DNA of 64,000 bases from CAIQPV01 sp963719855 (GTDB lineage Bacteria; Pseudomonadota; Gammaproteobacteria; Burkholderiales; Gallionellaceae): positions 1,054,001 through 1,118,000 of the forward strand of contig CAVRDK010000004.1 in the NCBI GenBank assembly GCA_963719855.1. Reading direction: 5' to 3'. A model generated the notes under the pieces. It saw nothing but the letters and a program-made list of their open reading frames with translations. It had not been told where the DNA came from and did no database searches. Within the stretch, counting starts at the first letter, position 1, and every line of letters starts with the position of its first letter. Shown here piece after piece: positions 43,993-52,186 of the stretch. Both the position numbers and the translations under genes were made by a program.

Positions 43993-44071
43993 GGAGTCTC
44001 TAAAAATTCAATTTTGCGAGCATCCGCTTTGCGCCTTGTCTGGCTTGTAAACTTGAATTTTTAGAGGCTCC
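43993..44071. repeat. Complete dispersed palindromic element
   Basis: Left arm GGAGTCTCTAAAAATTCAA and right arm TTGAATTTTTAGAGGCTCC (19 bases, one mismatch) surround a 41-base GC-rich middle. Partial copies are at 1-47 and 10816-10834. It may be a small non-autonomous element or an mRNA hairpin. It lies between rnfB and the transporter; the rest of this 291-base gap shows nothing. Confidence 0.75.
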
Positions 44072-44100
44072 TTATGAACCATTTTGTGAGTCTTCATTGA

Positions 44101-46083
44101 TTGCCAGCCTTGTCCGAACCCTTTAGTCTGCGCAAGTTCCACGATTTGCTGATCGGCAAATCGCTTGATCCGCTCAATCCATCTACGCGGCATAGTATCG
44201 CTCTGGCTGCTTTTCTGGCATGGATAGGATTGGGAGCGGACGGTTTGTCCTCTTCCTGCTATGGGCCGGAAGAGGCTTTCCTGGCGCTCGGTGCTCATAC
44301 CCACTTGGGACTTTATCTTGCGCTGGCGACGGCGTTCACCGTATTCATCATCGCGCTGGGCTACAACCAAGTCATTGAGCTGTTTCCTTCCGGTGGCGGC
44401 GGCTACAAGGTCGCCTCGCATCTGCTGGGAGAGCATGCAGGACTGCTGTCTGGATCGGCACTGATCGTGGACTATGTGCTGACCATCGCCATTTCAGTGG
44501 CCAGCGGCGCGGATGCGCTATTTAGCCTGCTGCCACCCTCGCTGCAAGGCATCAAGCTGGCCAGCGAAATCGGGCTGATCTTGCTGCTCATCGCGCTTAA
44601 CTTGCGCGGAATGAAAGAGTCCATCAAAATCCTGCTGCCTATCTTTCTCGGCTTCTTCGTCACCCACGCGCTGCTTATCGGCTACGGCGTGTACGCCAAG
44701 GCGGACGGTCTGTCCGCGCTTGTCCCGGATACCTTGGTCGAGACCCATGCGCTGACCCAGCAGCTCGGCTGGGTCTTCGTTTCCTCGCTGTTCCTGCGTG
44801 CATATTCGCTCGGTGGCGGCACCTATACCGGCATCGAAGCGGTCTCCAATAATGTGAACAAGCTGGCCGAACCGCGCGTGCATACCGGCAAGTTGACCAT
44901 GTTCTACATGGCGCTGTCGCTGGCCTTCACCGCAGGCGGCATCATCGTGCTATATCTGCTGTGGCAATCCAAGCATGTGGACGGACAGACGCTGAACGCC
45001 GTCGCCTTTCAATCCATCATCGCTACGCTCGGCATGTCGACGTGGATGAACAGCAGCGCCCTGGCCGTGACGCTGGCGCTGGAAGCCGGGTTGCTGCTGG
45101 TCGCCGCCAATACCGGCTTTCTCGGCGGCCCGGCGGTGATGGCTAATATGGCGGCGGATTCATGGGTGCCACGCCAGTTCCGTCAACTCTCTTCGCGCCT
45201 GGTCACGCAGAACGGCATCATAGTCATGGGCGTATCGGCGTTAGTAATTTTGATCTGGAGCAAGGGCGAGGTGTCGCTGCTGGTGGTGTTGTACAGCATC
45301 AACGTGTTCCTCACCTTCAGTCTGTCCCTGCTGGGGCTATCCAAACATTGGTGGAGTGAGCGGCGCAGCGTGTCCACCTGGAAACGGAAGCTGGCGCTGT
45401 CTTTGCTCGGTCTCTCGGTCACAGGCAGCATTCTTGCGGTGACGCTGGTGGAAAAATTCGCCGAAGGCGGCTGGGTGACTGTGCTCATCACCAGCATGGT
45501 GGTCGGGCTGTGCCTGTTGATCCGCAAGCACTATGACGAGACCCACGAGCAGTTGCGCCATGCGGAAAAACTGTTCGGCCAATCGGTGAAAGTCGAACTC
45601 GGCCTGCCGCAAAAACTCGACCCCGAGTTGCCCACTGCGATCTTTCTGGTAGACAAAAATCGCGGCGTCGGCATCCACACTATCATGTGGGTGCTGAGGT
45701 TGTTTCCCGGTCACTTCAAGAATTTCATTTTCCTCAGCGCGGGCGAAGTGGATACGCAGAGCTTCGACAGCGATGCCACCATCCGCACCATGCAATATAA
45801 AACCGAAAACGCTCTCTGCTATTACGCCGGCTTTTCCCACAGCCAAGGTCTGCAAGCAACTTGGCGCATGGTCTACGGCACCGATCTGGTGACGGTGCTG
45901 GACGACCTCGTGCAGGAAGTCATCGCCGAATACCCGAACAGCGTTTGTTTCGCCGCCAAACTGATTTTTACCCACGACAACATCTTCGTGCGCTGGCTAC
46001 ATAACCAGACCGCACTCGCCATGCAGCGCCGCCTGCATTTACGCGGGCAGCAAATGGTCATCCTGCCGATGAAAGTGACTTAA
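44101..46083 (+). CDS. APC-superfamily transporter, KimA/YdaO-like
   Basis: A 660-residue inner-membrane protein with about 12 hydrophobic helices followed by a 150-residue soluble C-terminal part. It begins with a short loop, then LAWIGLGADGLSSSCYGPEEAF, a KimA-type motif; YFSGGGGYKVASHLLG-like FPSGGGGYK follows. KimA proteins import potassium; in Firmicutes they are controlled by c-di-AMP. TTG at 44101 is the first usable start; no good ribosome site seen. Confidence 0.8.
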   Translation: MPALSEPFSLRKFHDLLIGKSLDPLNPSTRHSIALAAFLAWIGLGADGLSSSCYGPEEAFLALGAHTHLGLYLALATAFTVFIIALGYNQVIELFPSGGGGYKVASHLLGEHAGLLSGSALIVDYVLTIAISVASGADALFSLLPPSLQGIKLASEIGLILLLIALNLRGMKESIKILLPIFLGFFVTHALLIGYGVYAKADGLSALVPDTLVETHALTQQLGWVFVSSLFLRAYSLGGGTYTGIEAVSNNVNKLAEPRVHTGKLTMFYMALSLAFTAGGIIVLYLLWQSKHVDGQTLNAVAFQSIIATLGMSTWMNSSALAVTLALEAGLLLVAANTGFLGGPAVMANMAADSWVPRQFRQLSSRLVTQNGIIVMGVSALVILIWSKGEVSLLVVLYSINVFLTFSLSLLGLSKHWWSERRSVSTWKRKLALSLLGLSVTGSILAVTLVEKFAEGGWVTVLITSMVVGLCLLIRKHYDETHEQLRHAEKLFGQSVKVELGLPQKLDPELPTAIFLVDKNRGVGIHTIMWVLRLFPGHFKNFIFLSAGEVDTQSFDSDATIRTMQYKTENALCYYAGFSHSQGLQATWRMVYGTDLVTVLDDLVQEVIAEYPNSVCFAAKLIFTHDNIFVRWLHNQTALAMQRRLHLRGQQMVILPMKVT

Positions 46084-46108
46084 AACAGCAATTGCCAAGT
46101 AGCAGTCA

Positions 46109-46125
46109 GCTTGTCATTGACAAGC
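46109..46125 (+). terminator. Possible terminator hairpin after the transporter
   Basis: GCTTGTC-ATT-GACAAGC, a 7-bp perfect stem, 26 bases after the transporter stop. No clear T-run follows. Confidence 0.4.
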
Positions 46126-46264
46126 GTTCAGGGCAGCGATTCCCATCGCATAGCACTCCACCTTCCAAAACTGAGCAGGCGATACGGAACATCTTACGGC
46201 AGGGGATACTCCTGATAATATTGTGTTAGCGACAAACCCCAAGATTGCCTTGAAATTGGGTTCA

Positions 46265-46654
46265 TTACCCCATTTTCTTCTGAATCAACTCAATCCTGTA
46301 TCCATCCGGGTCTTCGACAAATGCGATCACGGTGCTGCCGTGTTTCATCGGCCCCGCTTCGCGCACTACTTTGCCGCCGCGCAGTTTTATTTTTTTACAA
46401 GCGGCGCAAGCATCTTCCACTTCGATGGCGATGTGGCCGTAGGCGTTGCCGAGTTCGTATTTTTCTACTCCCCAATTGTGTGTCAATTCGATGACTGCGC
46501 TGTGTTCTTCGTCGTCGTAGCCGACAAAAACCAAGGTAAACTTTCCTTCCGGATAATCGGTGCGACGCAGCAGCTTCATGCCGAGTACTTGGGTATAGAA
46601 GGCGAGCGATTTTTCCAAGTCGCCGACGCGCAGCATGGTGTGCAAGATGCGCAT
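46265..46654 (-). CDS. gloA: Lactoylglutathione lyase (glyoxalase I)
   Basis: A 129-residue metal enzyme that turns the hemithioacetal of methylglyoxal and glutathione into lactoylglutathione. Metal ligands fit the family: His in ILHTM, Glu in AVIELTHN, His in YGHIAIEV, Glu in YRIELIQ. The ATG at 46654 overlaps the rubredoxin stop (TGATG), so translation is coupled. Confidence 0.96.
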   Translation of the reverse strand: MRILHTMLRVGDLEKSLAFYTQVLGMKLLRRTDYPEGKFTLVFVGYDDEEHSAVIELTHNWGVEKYELGNAYGHIAIEVEDACAACKKIKLRGGKVVREAGPMKHGSTVIAFVEDPDGYRIELIQKKMG

Positions 46655-46836
46655 CAAACTTCCACCAATTCAAAGTTGTCCTTGCGCGCGCCGCATTCCG
46701 GGCAAGTTCTGTTGATAGGCACGACTTCCCAGCGCGTGCCGGGCGGAATGCCGTCACCCGGCAAGCCGCTGGCTTCGTGGTACAGCCAACCGCAAATCAG
46801 ACACATGTAGCTCTTATATTCCGGGTTCAGGGTCAT
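46654..46836 (-). CDS. Rubredoxin
   Basis: A 60-residue rubredoxin with both iron-binding Cys pairs, CLICGWLYHEASG and CPECGARKDNF. It carries electrons in the cytoplasm. First gene of a two-gene unit with gloA; divergent from thiD with a 52-base gap. Confidence 0.95.
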   Translation of the reverse strand: MTLNPEYKSYMCLICGWLYHEASGLPGDGIPPGTRWEVVPINRTCPECGARKDNFELVEV

Positions 46837-46888
46837 GGTCGTAGATTTCAGTTAAAATACTGCCTTTACGGTTACTTATTTTACACCG

Positions 46889-47758
46889 ATGCCAACCAAT
46901 CTGCCTGACACACCTCCCATCGTCCTTACTTTTGCCGCCACCGATCCCAGCGGCGGCGCGGGTATGCAGGCCGACATTTTGACCATTGCCAGCATGGGCT
47001 GCCATCCTTTGTCGGTAGTGACGGCGGTAACAGTGCAGGACACCAGCGGCGTGGATGATGTGATGCCGATTGATGCCGAGTGGGTAGCCGACCAAGCGCG
47101 CGCGGTGCTGGAAGATATGCCGGTGGCGGCATTCAAGATCGGCCTGCTGGGCAGCGTGGAAAACATTGCGGCGATTGCGGAAGTGATTTCGGATTATCCT
47201 GATATCCCGCTGGTGTTCGACCCGATCCTGGCATCCGGTCGCGGCGACGAACTGGCCAACGAGGATATGCGTGACGCGATGCGCGAACTGTTGCTGCCGC
47301 AGACTACCATCCTGACGCCAAACAGTATCGAGGCGCGCCGCCTGATTCAGGACGAAGAAAATGATGAGGACAATCCCGACTTGGACGAATGCGCCAAACG
47401 CATCATCCAGCTGGGTTGCGAGTATGTGCTGGTAACCGGCACGCACGAACACACGCCCAAGGTGATCAACATCCTGTATGGCGCGCAAGGCGTTGTGCGC
47501 AGCGATGACTGGCCGCGCCTGCCCGGCATCTACCACGGCTCTGGTTGCACCTTGGCTTCGGCCATTGCCGCCTTGCTGGCAAACGGATTGTCGGTGGAGG
47601 AGGCAATAAAAGAGGCGCAGGAATACACATGGCAGGCGCTGAAATATGGCTTCCGCCCCGGCATGGGACAGCACATTCCTGATCGTCTGTTCTGGGCGCG
47701 GGATGAAGAAGATGATGATAATGAACCGGAACAGGATGAGTCCAAAACCCGGCATTGA
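46889..47758 (+). CDS. thiD: Hydroxymethylpyrimidine/phosphomethylpyrimidine kinase
   Basis: A 289-residue ribokinase-fold enzyme for thiamine synthesis, phosphorylating HMP and HMP-P. FAATDPSGGAGMQADI near the start, VFDPILASGRGDEL, and the catalytic GSGCTLASAIAA are clear. It ends with an acidic tail (DEEDDDNEPEQDE) that overlaps the start of thiE. Confidence 0.94.
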   Translation: MPTNLPDTPPIVLTFAATDPSGGAGMQADILTIASMGCHPLSVVTAVTVQDTSGVDDVMPIDAEWVADQARAVLEDMPVAAFKIGLLGSVENIAAIAEVISDYPDIPLVFDPILASGRGDELANEDMRDAMRELLLPQTTILTPNSIEARRLIQDEENDEDNPDLDECAKRIIQLGCEYVLVTGTHEHTPKVINILYGAQGVVRSDDWPRLPGIYHGSGCTLASAIAALLANGLSVEEAIKEAQEYTWQALKYGFRPGMGQHIPDRLFWARDEEDDDNEPEQDESKTRH

Positions 47759-48377
47759 AGGGCTGTATGCGATTACGCCGGACTGCTTCGATACGGCGGA
47801 TTTGTTGCGACGGGCGCGGCAAGTACTGTCCGGCGGGGCACGGGTGCTGCAATACCGCAACAAGTTTGCTGATGCCGTGCTGCGGTTAGCGCAAGCTATG
47901 GCTTTGCGCGAGTTGACGCGCGAGTTGGCCGTGACCTTCATCGTGAATGACGATGCACACTTGGCTTTACGAGTTGATGCGGACGGCGTGCATCTGGGTG
48001 CGACGGACGGCGAATTGCAAGCGGCACGCGCCGTGCTGGGCAAGCACAAGATCATCGGTGCCTCTTGCTATAATCGCCTGTCGCTGGCGCAGGAGGCGGT
48101 CGCGGCGGGAGCAGATTACGTGGCGTTCGGCGCGTTCTTCCCTTCCACGGTCAAGCCCAATGCTGTAACGGCGGATGTTGAATTGTTGCGTCAAGCGCGA
48201 ACCGAGTTTGATGTGCCGCTGGTGGCGATAGGCGGCATCACCGCGCAAAATGGCGCGTTGCTGATAAATGCCGGAGCGGATGCGCTGGCGGTGATCTCGG
48301 CTTTGTTTGACGCAGCGGACAATCAAACCGCCGCGCAGGAAATTTCAAAATTTTTTATTCAGGACTCTGCTTCATGA
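47736..48377 (+). CDS. thiE: Thiamine-phosphate synthase
   Basis: A 213-residue TIM-barrel enzyme joining HMP-PP and thiazole phosphate. VLQYRNK, VNDDAHLALRVDADGVHLG, YVAFGAFFPSTVKPNA and AIGGITAQN are diagnostic. The ATG at 47736 lies within the thiD end; an in-frame ATG at 47721 is possible. It overlaps hemL by four bases. Confidence 0.94.
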   Translation: MSPKPGIEGLYAITPDCFDTADLLRRARQVLSGGARVLQYRNKFADAVLRLAQAMALRELTRELAVTFIVNDDAHLALRVDADGVHLGATDGELQAARAVLGKHKIIGASCYNRLSLAQEAVAAGADYVAFGAFFPSTVKPNAVTADVELLRQARTEFDVPLVAIGGITAQNGALLINAGADALAVISALFDAADNQTAAQEISKFFIQDSAS

Positions 48378-49657
48378 CTTCTCACAATCAGGAATTATTC
48401 GAACAATCACAACGCGTCATCCCCGGCGGAGTAAATTCACCGGTGCGCGCTTTTAAGTCGGTGGGCGGCACGCCGCTATTTTTCAAGCGCGGGCAGGGCG
48501 CCTACGTGTGGGATGCAGACGACAAGCGCTATATTGATTACGTCGGTTCATGGGGGCCGATGATCGTCGGGCATTGCCATCCTGAAGTGGTGAAAGCAGT
48601 GCAAGATGCGGCTGCGCAGGGACTGGGTTTCGGCGCACCGACTGCGAGTGAACTGGAAATGGCTGAGCTGTTGTGCAAGCTGCTGCCGTCACTTGAAATG
48701 GTGCGTCTGGTCAGCTCCGGCACCGAAGCCACGATGACAGCGATTCGTCTGGCGCGCGGTTTCACCGGACGTAGCCGCATTATCAAATTCGAGGGCTGTT
48801 ATCACGGTCATTCCGATGGACTGCTGGTTAAGGCCGGTTCCGGTGCGCTGACTTTCGGGCAGCCGAGTTCATCCGGCGTGCCTGCCGAAATCGCCGCGCT
48901 GACCACGGTGCTGGACTATAACGATGCCGCCGGGCTGGAACTCGCCTTCGCCGAGATGGGCAAAGAGATAGCCGCCGTGATCGTCGAGCCGGTTGCGGGT
49001 AATATGAATCTGATCGCGCCGAAGCGCGAATTTCTCGATGCTTTGCGCAGCTTGTGTACCAAGCACGGCGCGGTACTGATTCTGGATGAGGTGATGACTG
49101 GTTTCCGCGTCAGCTTGCAAGGCGCACAGGGATATTACGGCATCAAGCCGGATCTGGTGACGCTGGGCAAGGTGATGGGCGGCGGATTGCCTGCGGCGGC
49201 CTTTGGCGGTCGGCGCGACATCATGCAATGCTTAGCTCCTTTGGGGCCTGTGTATCAGGCCGGTACGCTGTCCGGCAATCCGGTGGCAGTGGCGGCGGGT
49301 TTGACCACGCTCAAGCTGATTCAGGCGCCCGGTTTCTACGAACGCTTGGCGCAACTGGCCAAGCAATTGGCTGAAGGCTTGACCGCCAGCGCAAAGAAAC
49401 ACGGCATTCCATTCTGCGCGCAATCCGTCGGCGGCATGTTTGGCCTGTATTTCAGCGCGGCATTGCCGACCAGTTATGCCGAAGTAATGAAGTGCGACAA
49501 GGAAGCATTCAACCGCTTCTTCCATGCCATGCTGGAGGCGGGCGTGTATCTCGCACCCTCCGCCTTCGAGGCTGGCTTTGTGTCGGCGGCGCACTCCGAT
49601 GCCGACATCGCTGCAACCGTTGCCGCTGCTGACAAAATTTTCGCGGCTTGGAAGTAA
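48374..49657 (+). CDS. hemL: Glutamate-1-semialdehyde 2,1-aminomutase
   Basis: A 427-residue PLP enzyme that makes 5-aminolevulinate in the C5 heme pathway. PLP Lys in TLGKVMGGGLPAAAFGG; also SSGTEATMTAIRLARG and ILDEVMTGFR. Overlaps both thiE (ATGA) and engB (TAATG), so thiD-thiE-hemL-engB is one tightly packed operon. Confidence 0.97.
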   Translation: MTSHNQELFEQSQRVIPGGVNSPVRAFKSVGGTPLFFKRGQGAYVWDADDKRYIDYVGSWGPMIVGHCHPEVVKAVQDAAAQGLGFGAPTASELEMAELLCKLLPSLEMVRLVSSGTEATMTAIRLARGFTGRSRIIKFEGCYHGHSDGLLVKAGSGALTFGQPSSSGVPAEIAALTTVLDYNDAAGLELAFAEMGKEIAAVIVEPVAGNMNLIAPKREFLDALRSLCTKHGAVLILDEVMTGFRVSLQGAQGYYGIKPDLVTLGKVMGGGLPAAAFGGRRDIMQCLAPLGPVYQAGTLSGNPVAVAAGLTTLKLIQAPGFYERLAQLAKQLAEGLTASAKKHGIPFCAQSVGGMFGLYFSAALPTSYAEVMKCDKEAFNRFFHAMLEAGVYLAPSAFEAGFVSAAHSDADIAATVAAADKIFAAWK

Positions 49658-50254
49658 TGGGGCTTTTTTCGCAAGCTGCGTTTTACACCACCGTCAATCA
49701 CATCAAGCGATTTGCCGCTGCACGGCGGCAAGGAAGTGGCTTTTGTCGGGCGTTCCAATGCAGGCAAATCCAGCGCCATCAACACACTGGCGAACCATGT
49801 GCGCTTGGCCTACACCAGCAAGACGCCTGGCCGCACTCAGCATCTCAATTATTTTGATTTGGGAGAAAATCGCTTTTTGGTGGACTTGCCCGGTTATGGT
49901 TATGCCAAGGTGCCGCCGGATGTGAAGGCGCACTGGGAAGGCTTGTTGAGCGAGTATTTACAAACTCGCGAAGCCCTGTGTGGTTTGGTAGTCATCATGG
50001 ATGCGCGCCATCCTCTGACTGAGCTGGATGAACAAATGCTGAACTGGTTTGCGCTTACCGGCAAGCCGGTGCATGTGCTGCTCACCAAGTCAGACAAACT
50101 GAGCCGCCAGCAGGCGACCATGACGCTGAATCGTGTTAAATTACACCTTGCAGAGCTCTTTCCTTTTTGCTCGGTGCAGTTGTTCTCCAGCCTGAAAAAG
50201 CTTGGGGCGGATGAAGCTGAGGCGGTGATCGCCGGGTGGTTTGAGAAAAGTTAA
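49657..50254 (+). pseudogene. engB: GTPase EngB/YihA, frameshifted near the start
   Basis: A GTPase needed for 50S ribosome assembly. The start ATG at 49657 overlaps the hemL stop and opens MGLFSQAAFYTTVNHIKR, the expected N-terminus. Near 49708 the frame breaks; from 49712 another frame continues LPLHGGKEVAFVGRSNAGKSSAINTL with G1-G4 motifs (DLPGYG, TKSD) to the normal end. One missing or extra base explains it. The frame from TTG 49712 alone would lack about 18 residues before the G domain. Since the gene is essential in many bacteria, an assembly error is likely. Confidence 0.85.
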
Positions 50255-50339
50255 CCCGATTTTCCATTAGAGCCAAGCCAGTTCCTTCCCCATGCAAGCG
50301 GAGGGGATGTTGTAGTATTTTGCGCATTGGATCAGTAGA

Positions 50340-50371
50340 CAAAAAAATGCCCCCAGCCAAAGGGGGAGGCC
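50340..50371 (-). terminator. Intrinsic terminator, leftward
   Basis: On the minus strand CCCCC-TTTGGCT-GGGGG followed by CATTTTTTTG: a GC stem directly before a run of seven T. It could end a leftward small RNA or prevent antisense reading into engB. Confidence 0.75.
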
Positions 50372-50500
50372 AGGGGCGAAGGTTGCCTCAACTAGCGTCA
50401 AGGCTACCCGCTCAGGGAGGAGAAACGGGAGATGACTCGCATCATCTACATCATCAGATAAGAGAGTTCTGAAAGAGTTCCACAAAACCTGAATTTTTTA
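50340..50500 (-). ncRNA. Candidate small RNA opposite the hemB leader
   Basis: No gene lies between engB and hemB (256 bases), yet a strong leftward intrinsic terminator is at 50340-50371. Upstream on the minus strand the DNA has further stems (GCCTTGACGCTAGTTGAGGC at about 50383-50402). This suggests a leftward sRNA of roughly 130-160 bases. A structured motif upstream of betaproteobacterial hemB genes has been described (hemB motif); whether this is it needs a covariance search. Ends are approximate. Confidence 0.5.
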
Positions 50501-50510
50501 GAAGGCTATT

Positions 50511-51512
50511 ATGCAAACACTCGGACAGTACCCACACAAGCGAATGCGTCGTATGCGTCACGATGCCTTTTCACGGAACTTAATGCGTGAGCATGTGCTC
50601 ACATCGGCCGATTTTATCTACCCGGTTTTTGTACTGGAAGGCAGTAATAAAGCCGAGGATGTGAAGTCCATGCCGGGGGTGCAGCGCAAGACTTTGGACT
50701 TGCTGTTCAAAGATGCCGAGGAGTGCGTCAGGCTGGGCATTCCGGTGATGGCGATCTTTCCGGTAATCGATGTGCCGCTGAAGAGCCTGGACGCGCGCGA
50801 AGCCTACAACCCTGACGGCTTGGTGCCGCGCGTGGTCGCCGCGCTGAAGAAGAATTTCCCCGAACTCGGCGTGATGACCGATATCGCCCTCGACCCCTAC
50901 ACCAGCCACGGGCAGGACGGATTAATAGATGACAGCGGCTACGTCCTCAACGACGAAACCGTAGCAGTGCTGGTGCAGCAAGCGCAAGTTCATGCAGCAG
51001 CCGGAGTTGATATCGTGGCCCCCTCCGATATGATGGACGGACGCATCGGCGCGATACGCGCGGTGCTGGATGCCAACGGCCACATCCACACCCGCATCAT
51101 GGCTTACTCCGCCAAGTACGCCTCCAGCTTTTATGGCCCGTTCCGCGATGCCGTCGGCTCCAGCGGCAACTTGGGTTCGGGCAACAAATACACCTACCAG
51201 ATGGACCCCGCCAATTCTGACGAAGCGCTTTGGGAAGTCGGCCTCGACTTACAGGAAGGCGCAGACATGGTGATGGTCAAACCCGGCTTGCCCTACCTCG
51301 ACATCGTTCGCCGCGTGAAGGACGAATTCAAGGCGCCCACCTTCGTTTACCAGGTCAGCGGCGAATATGCCATGCTCAAGGCCGCCGCACAGAACGGCTG
51401 GCTGAATGAAGAGGCGTGTGTGCTGGAATCGCTACTGGCGTTCAAACGCGCGGGAGCAGACGGGATACTGACTTACTTTGCGCTGGATGCGGCAAGGTGG
51501 CTGGCTAAATGA
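50511..51512 (+). CDS. hemB: Delta-aminolevulinic acid dehydratase (porphobilinogen synthase)
   Basis: A 333-residue TIM-barrel enzyme that condenses two aminolevulinates. Schiff-base lysines are in MAYSAKYAS and MVMVKPGLPYLD. The Zn-site cysteines are replaced by ALDPYTSHGQDGLIDD, marking a Mg-dependent form. It lies in the heme cluster but has its own long leader. Confidence 0.97.
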   Translation: MQTLGQYPHKRMRRMRHDAFSRNLMREHVLTSADFIYPVFVLEGSNKAEDVKSMPGVQRKTLDLLFKDAEECVRLGIPVMAIFPVIDVPLKSLDAREAYNPDGLVPRVVAALKKNFPELGVMTDIALDPYTSHGQDGLIDDSGYVLNDETVAVLVQQAQVHAAAGVDIVAPSDMMDGRIGAIRAVLDANGHIHTRIMAYSAKYASSFYGPFRDAVGSSGNLGSGNKYTYQMDPANSDEALWEVGLDLQEGADMVMVKPGLPYLDIVRRVKDEFKAPTFVYQVSGEYAMLKAAAQNGWLNEEACVLESLLAFKRAGADGILTYFALDAARWLAK

Positions 51513-51520
51513 AGAATGCA

Positions 51521-51599
51521 GATTGCGGAATTCGGAATGCTAATTGAGAAATCCCGCCAGCCCTTTTTTAACTTATTCCGCACTCAGCATTCCGCAATC
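51521..51599. repeat. Inverted repeat at hemB end
   Basis: Perfect 11-base arms GATTGCGGAAT and ATTCCGCAATC separated by 57 bases that include CCCTTTTTTA. It lies between the convergent hemB and nucleotidyltransferase genes and overlaps the stop of the latter. Confidence 0.6.
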
Positions 51600-52180
51600 A
51601 ATTTAGCTACTGCCGCAATATCCGCATGGGTCTCAGGGTGGCGGCTGCCGCTGTGGCGGGCGTTCTCGGGCAGGACGATTATATGTGTCTGCGTGCCGGA
51701 TTCACCAGTCAGAGTGTAACTCGGCACGGTCTCTTCGTGTCCACCCACCCGCACTCTCCATTCTCCATCTTCGAATTCGATGTTGTGCTTGAGCAGGAAC
51801 AGCAGCACGGCTTTCGCGTCGTCGCTGAACAGCATGAGGTTGATGTCGGAGCGTTCGCCTGCCGTACCACTCAGCACCGAGCCGGTGAGATAGGGCTGGA
51901 ACGGTTCCAGCAGACGCATGGCGGCGAGCGCTTCTTCGCGTAGCTGATGCAGGATGTCGGGGTGGCTATCGTGTTGGTAGAGGGCTCGGTAACTGTGCAG
52001 CGCGCCATCCACTTCCTGATTGCTGGGCAGGTGGCGGGTGTCCGCCGCGCCCATTTGCTTGGCGGCTTTGCGCTTGGCTAAGGCGTAATCAGTGATGCCG
52101 TCTTCAGCTATCAGGCGGGCAGCGTGGTGCGCGAGTTGTTCGCGCATGAGGTCGCGCCTATGTGTTTGGTCTTTACTCAT
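51584..52180 (-). CDS. Nucleotidyltransferase-like conserved protein
   Basis: A 198-residue soluble protein. The N-terminal half is helical (RREQL...YALAKRKAAKQMG), and the second half has LTGSVLSGTAGERSDINLMLFSDDAK, similar to a minimal nucleotidyltransferase fold with a GS...D.D-like motif (here GERSDINL). It is often found near mrcA in betaproteobacteria, role unknown. Starts seven bases after the mrcA stop. Confidence 0.75.
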   Translation of the reverse strand: MSKDQTHRRDLMREQLAHHAARLIAEDGITDYALAKRKAAKQMGAADTRHLPSNQEVDGALHSYRALYQHDSHPDILHQLREEALAAMRLLEPFQPYLTGSVLSGTAGERSDINLMLFSDDAKAVLLFLLKHNIEFEDGEWRVRVGGHEETVPSYTLTGESGTQTHIIVLPENARHSGSRHPETHADIAAVAKLIAEC

Positions 52181-52186
52181 TCCGGG

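Noticed and set aside
46814..48055. Long open frame antisense to thiD/thiE
   Set aside because: Runs through two well-supported genes on the other strand.
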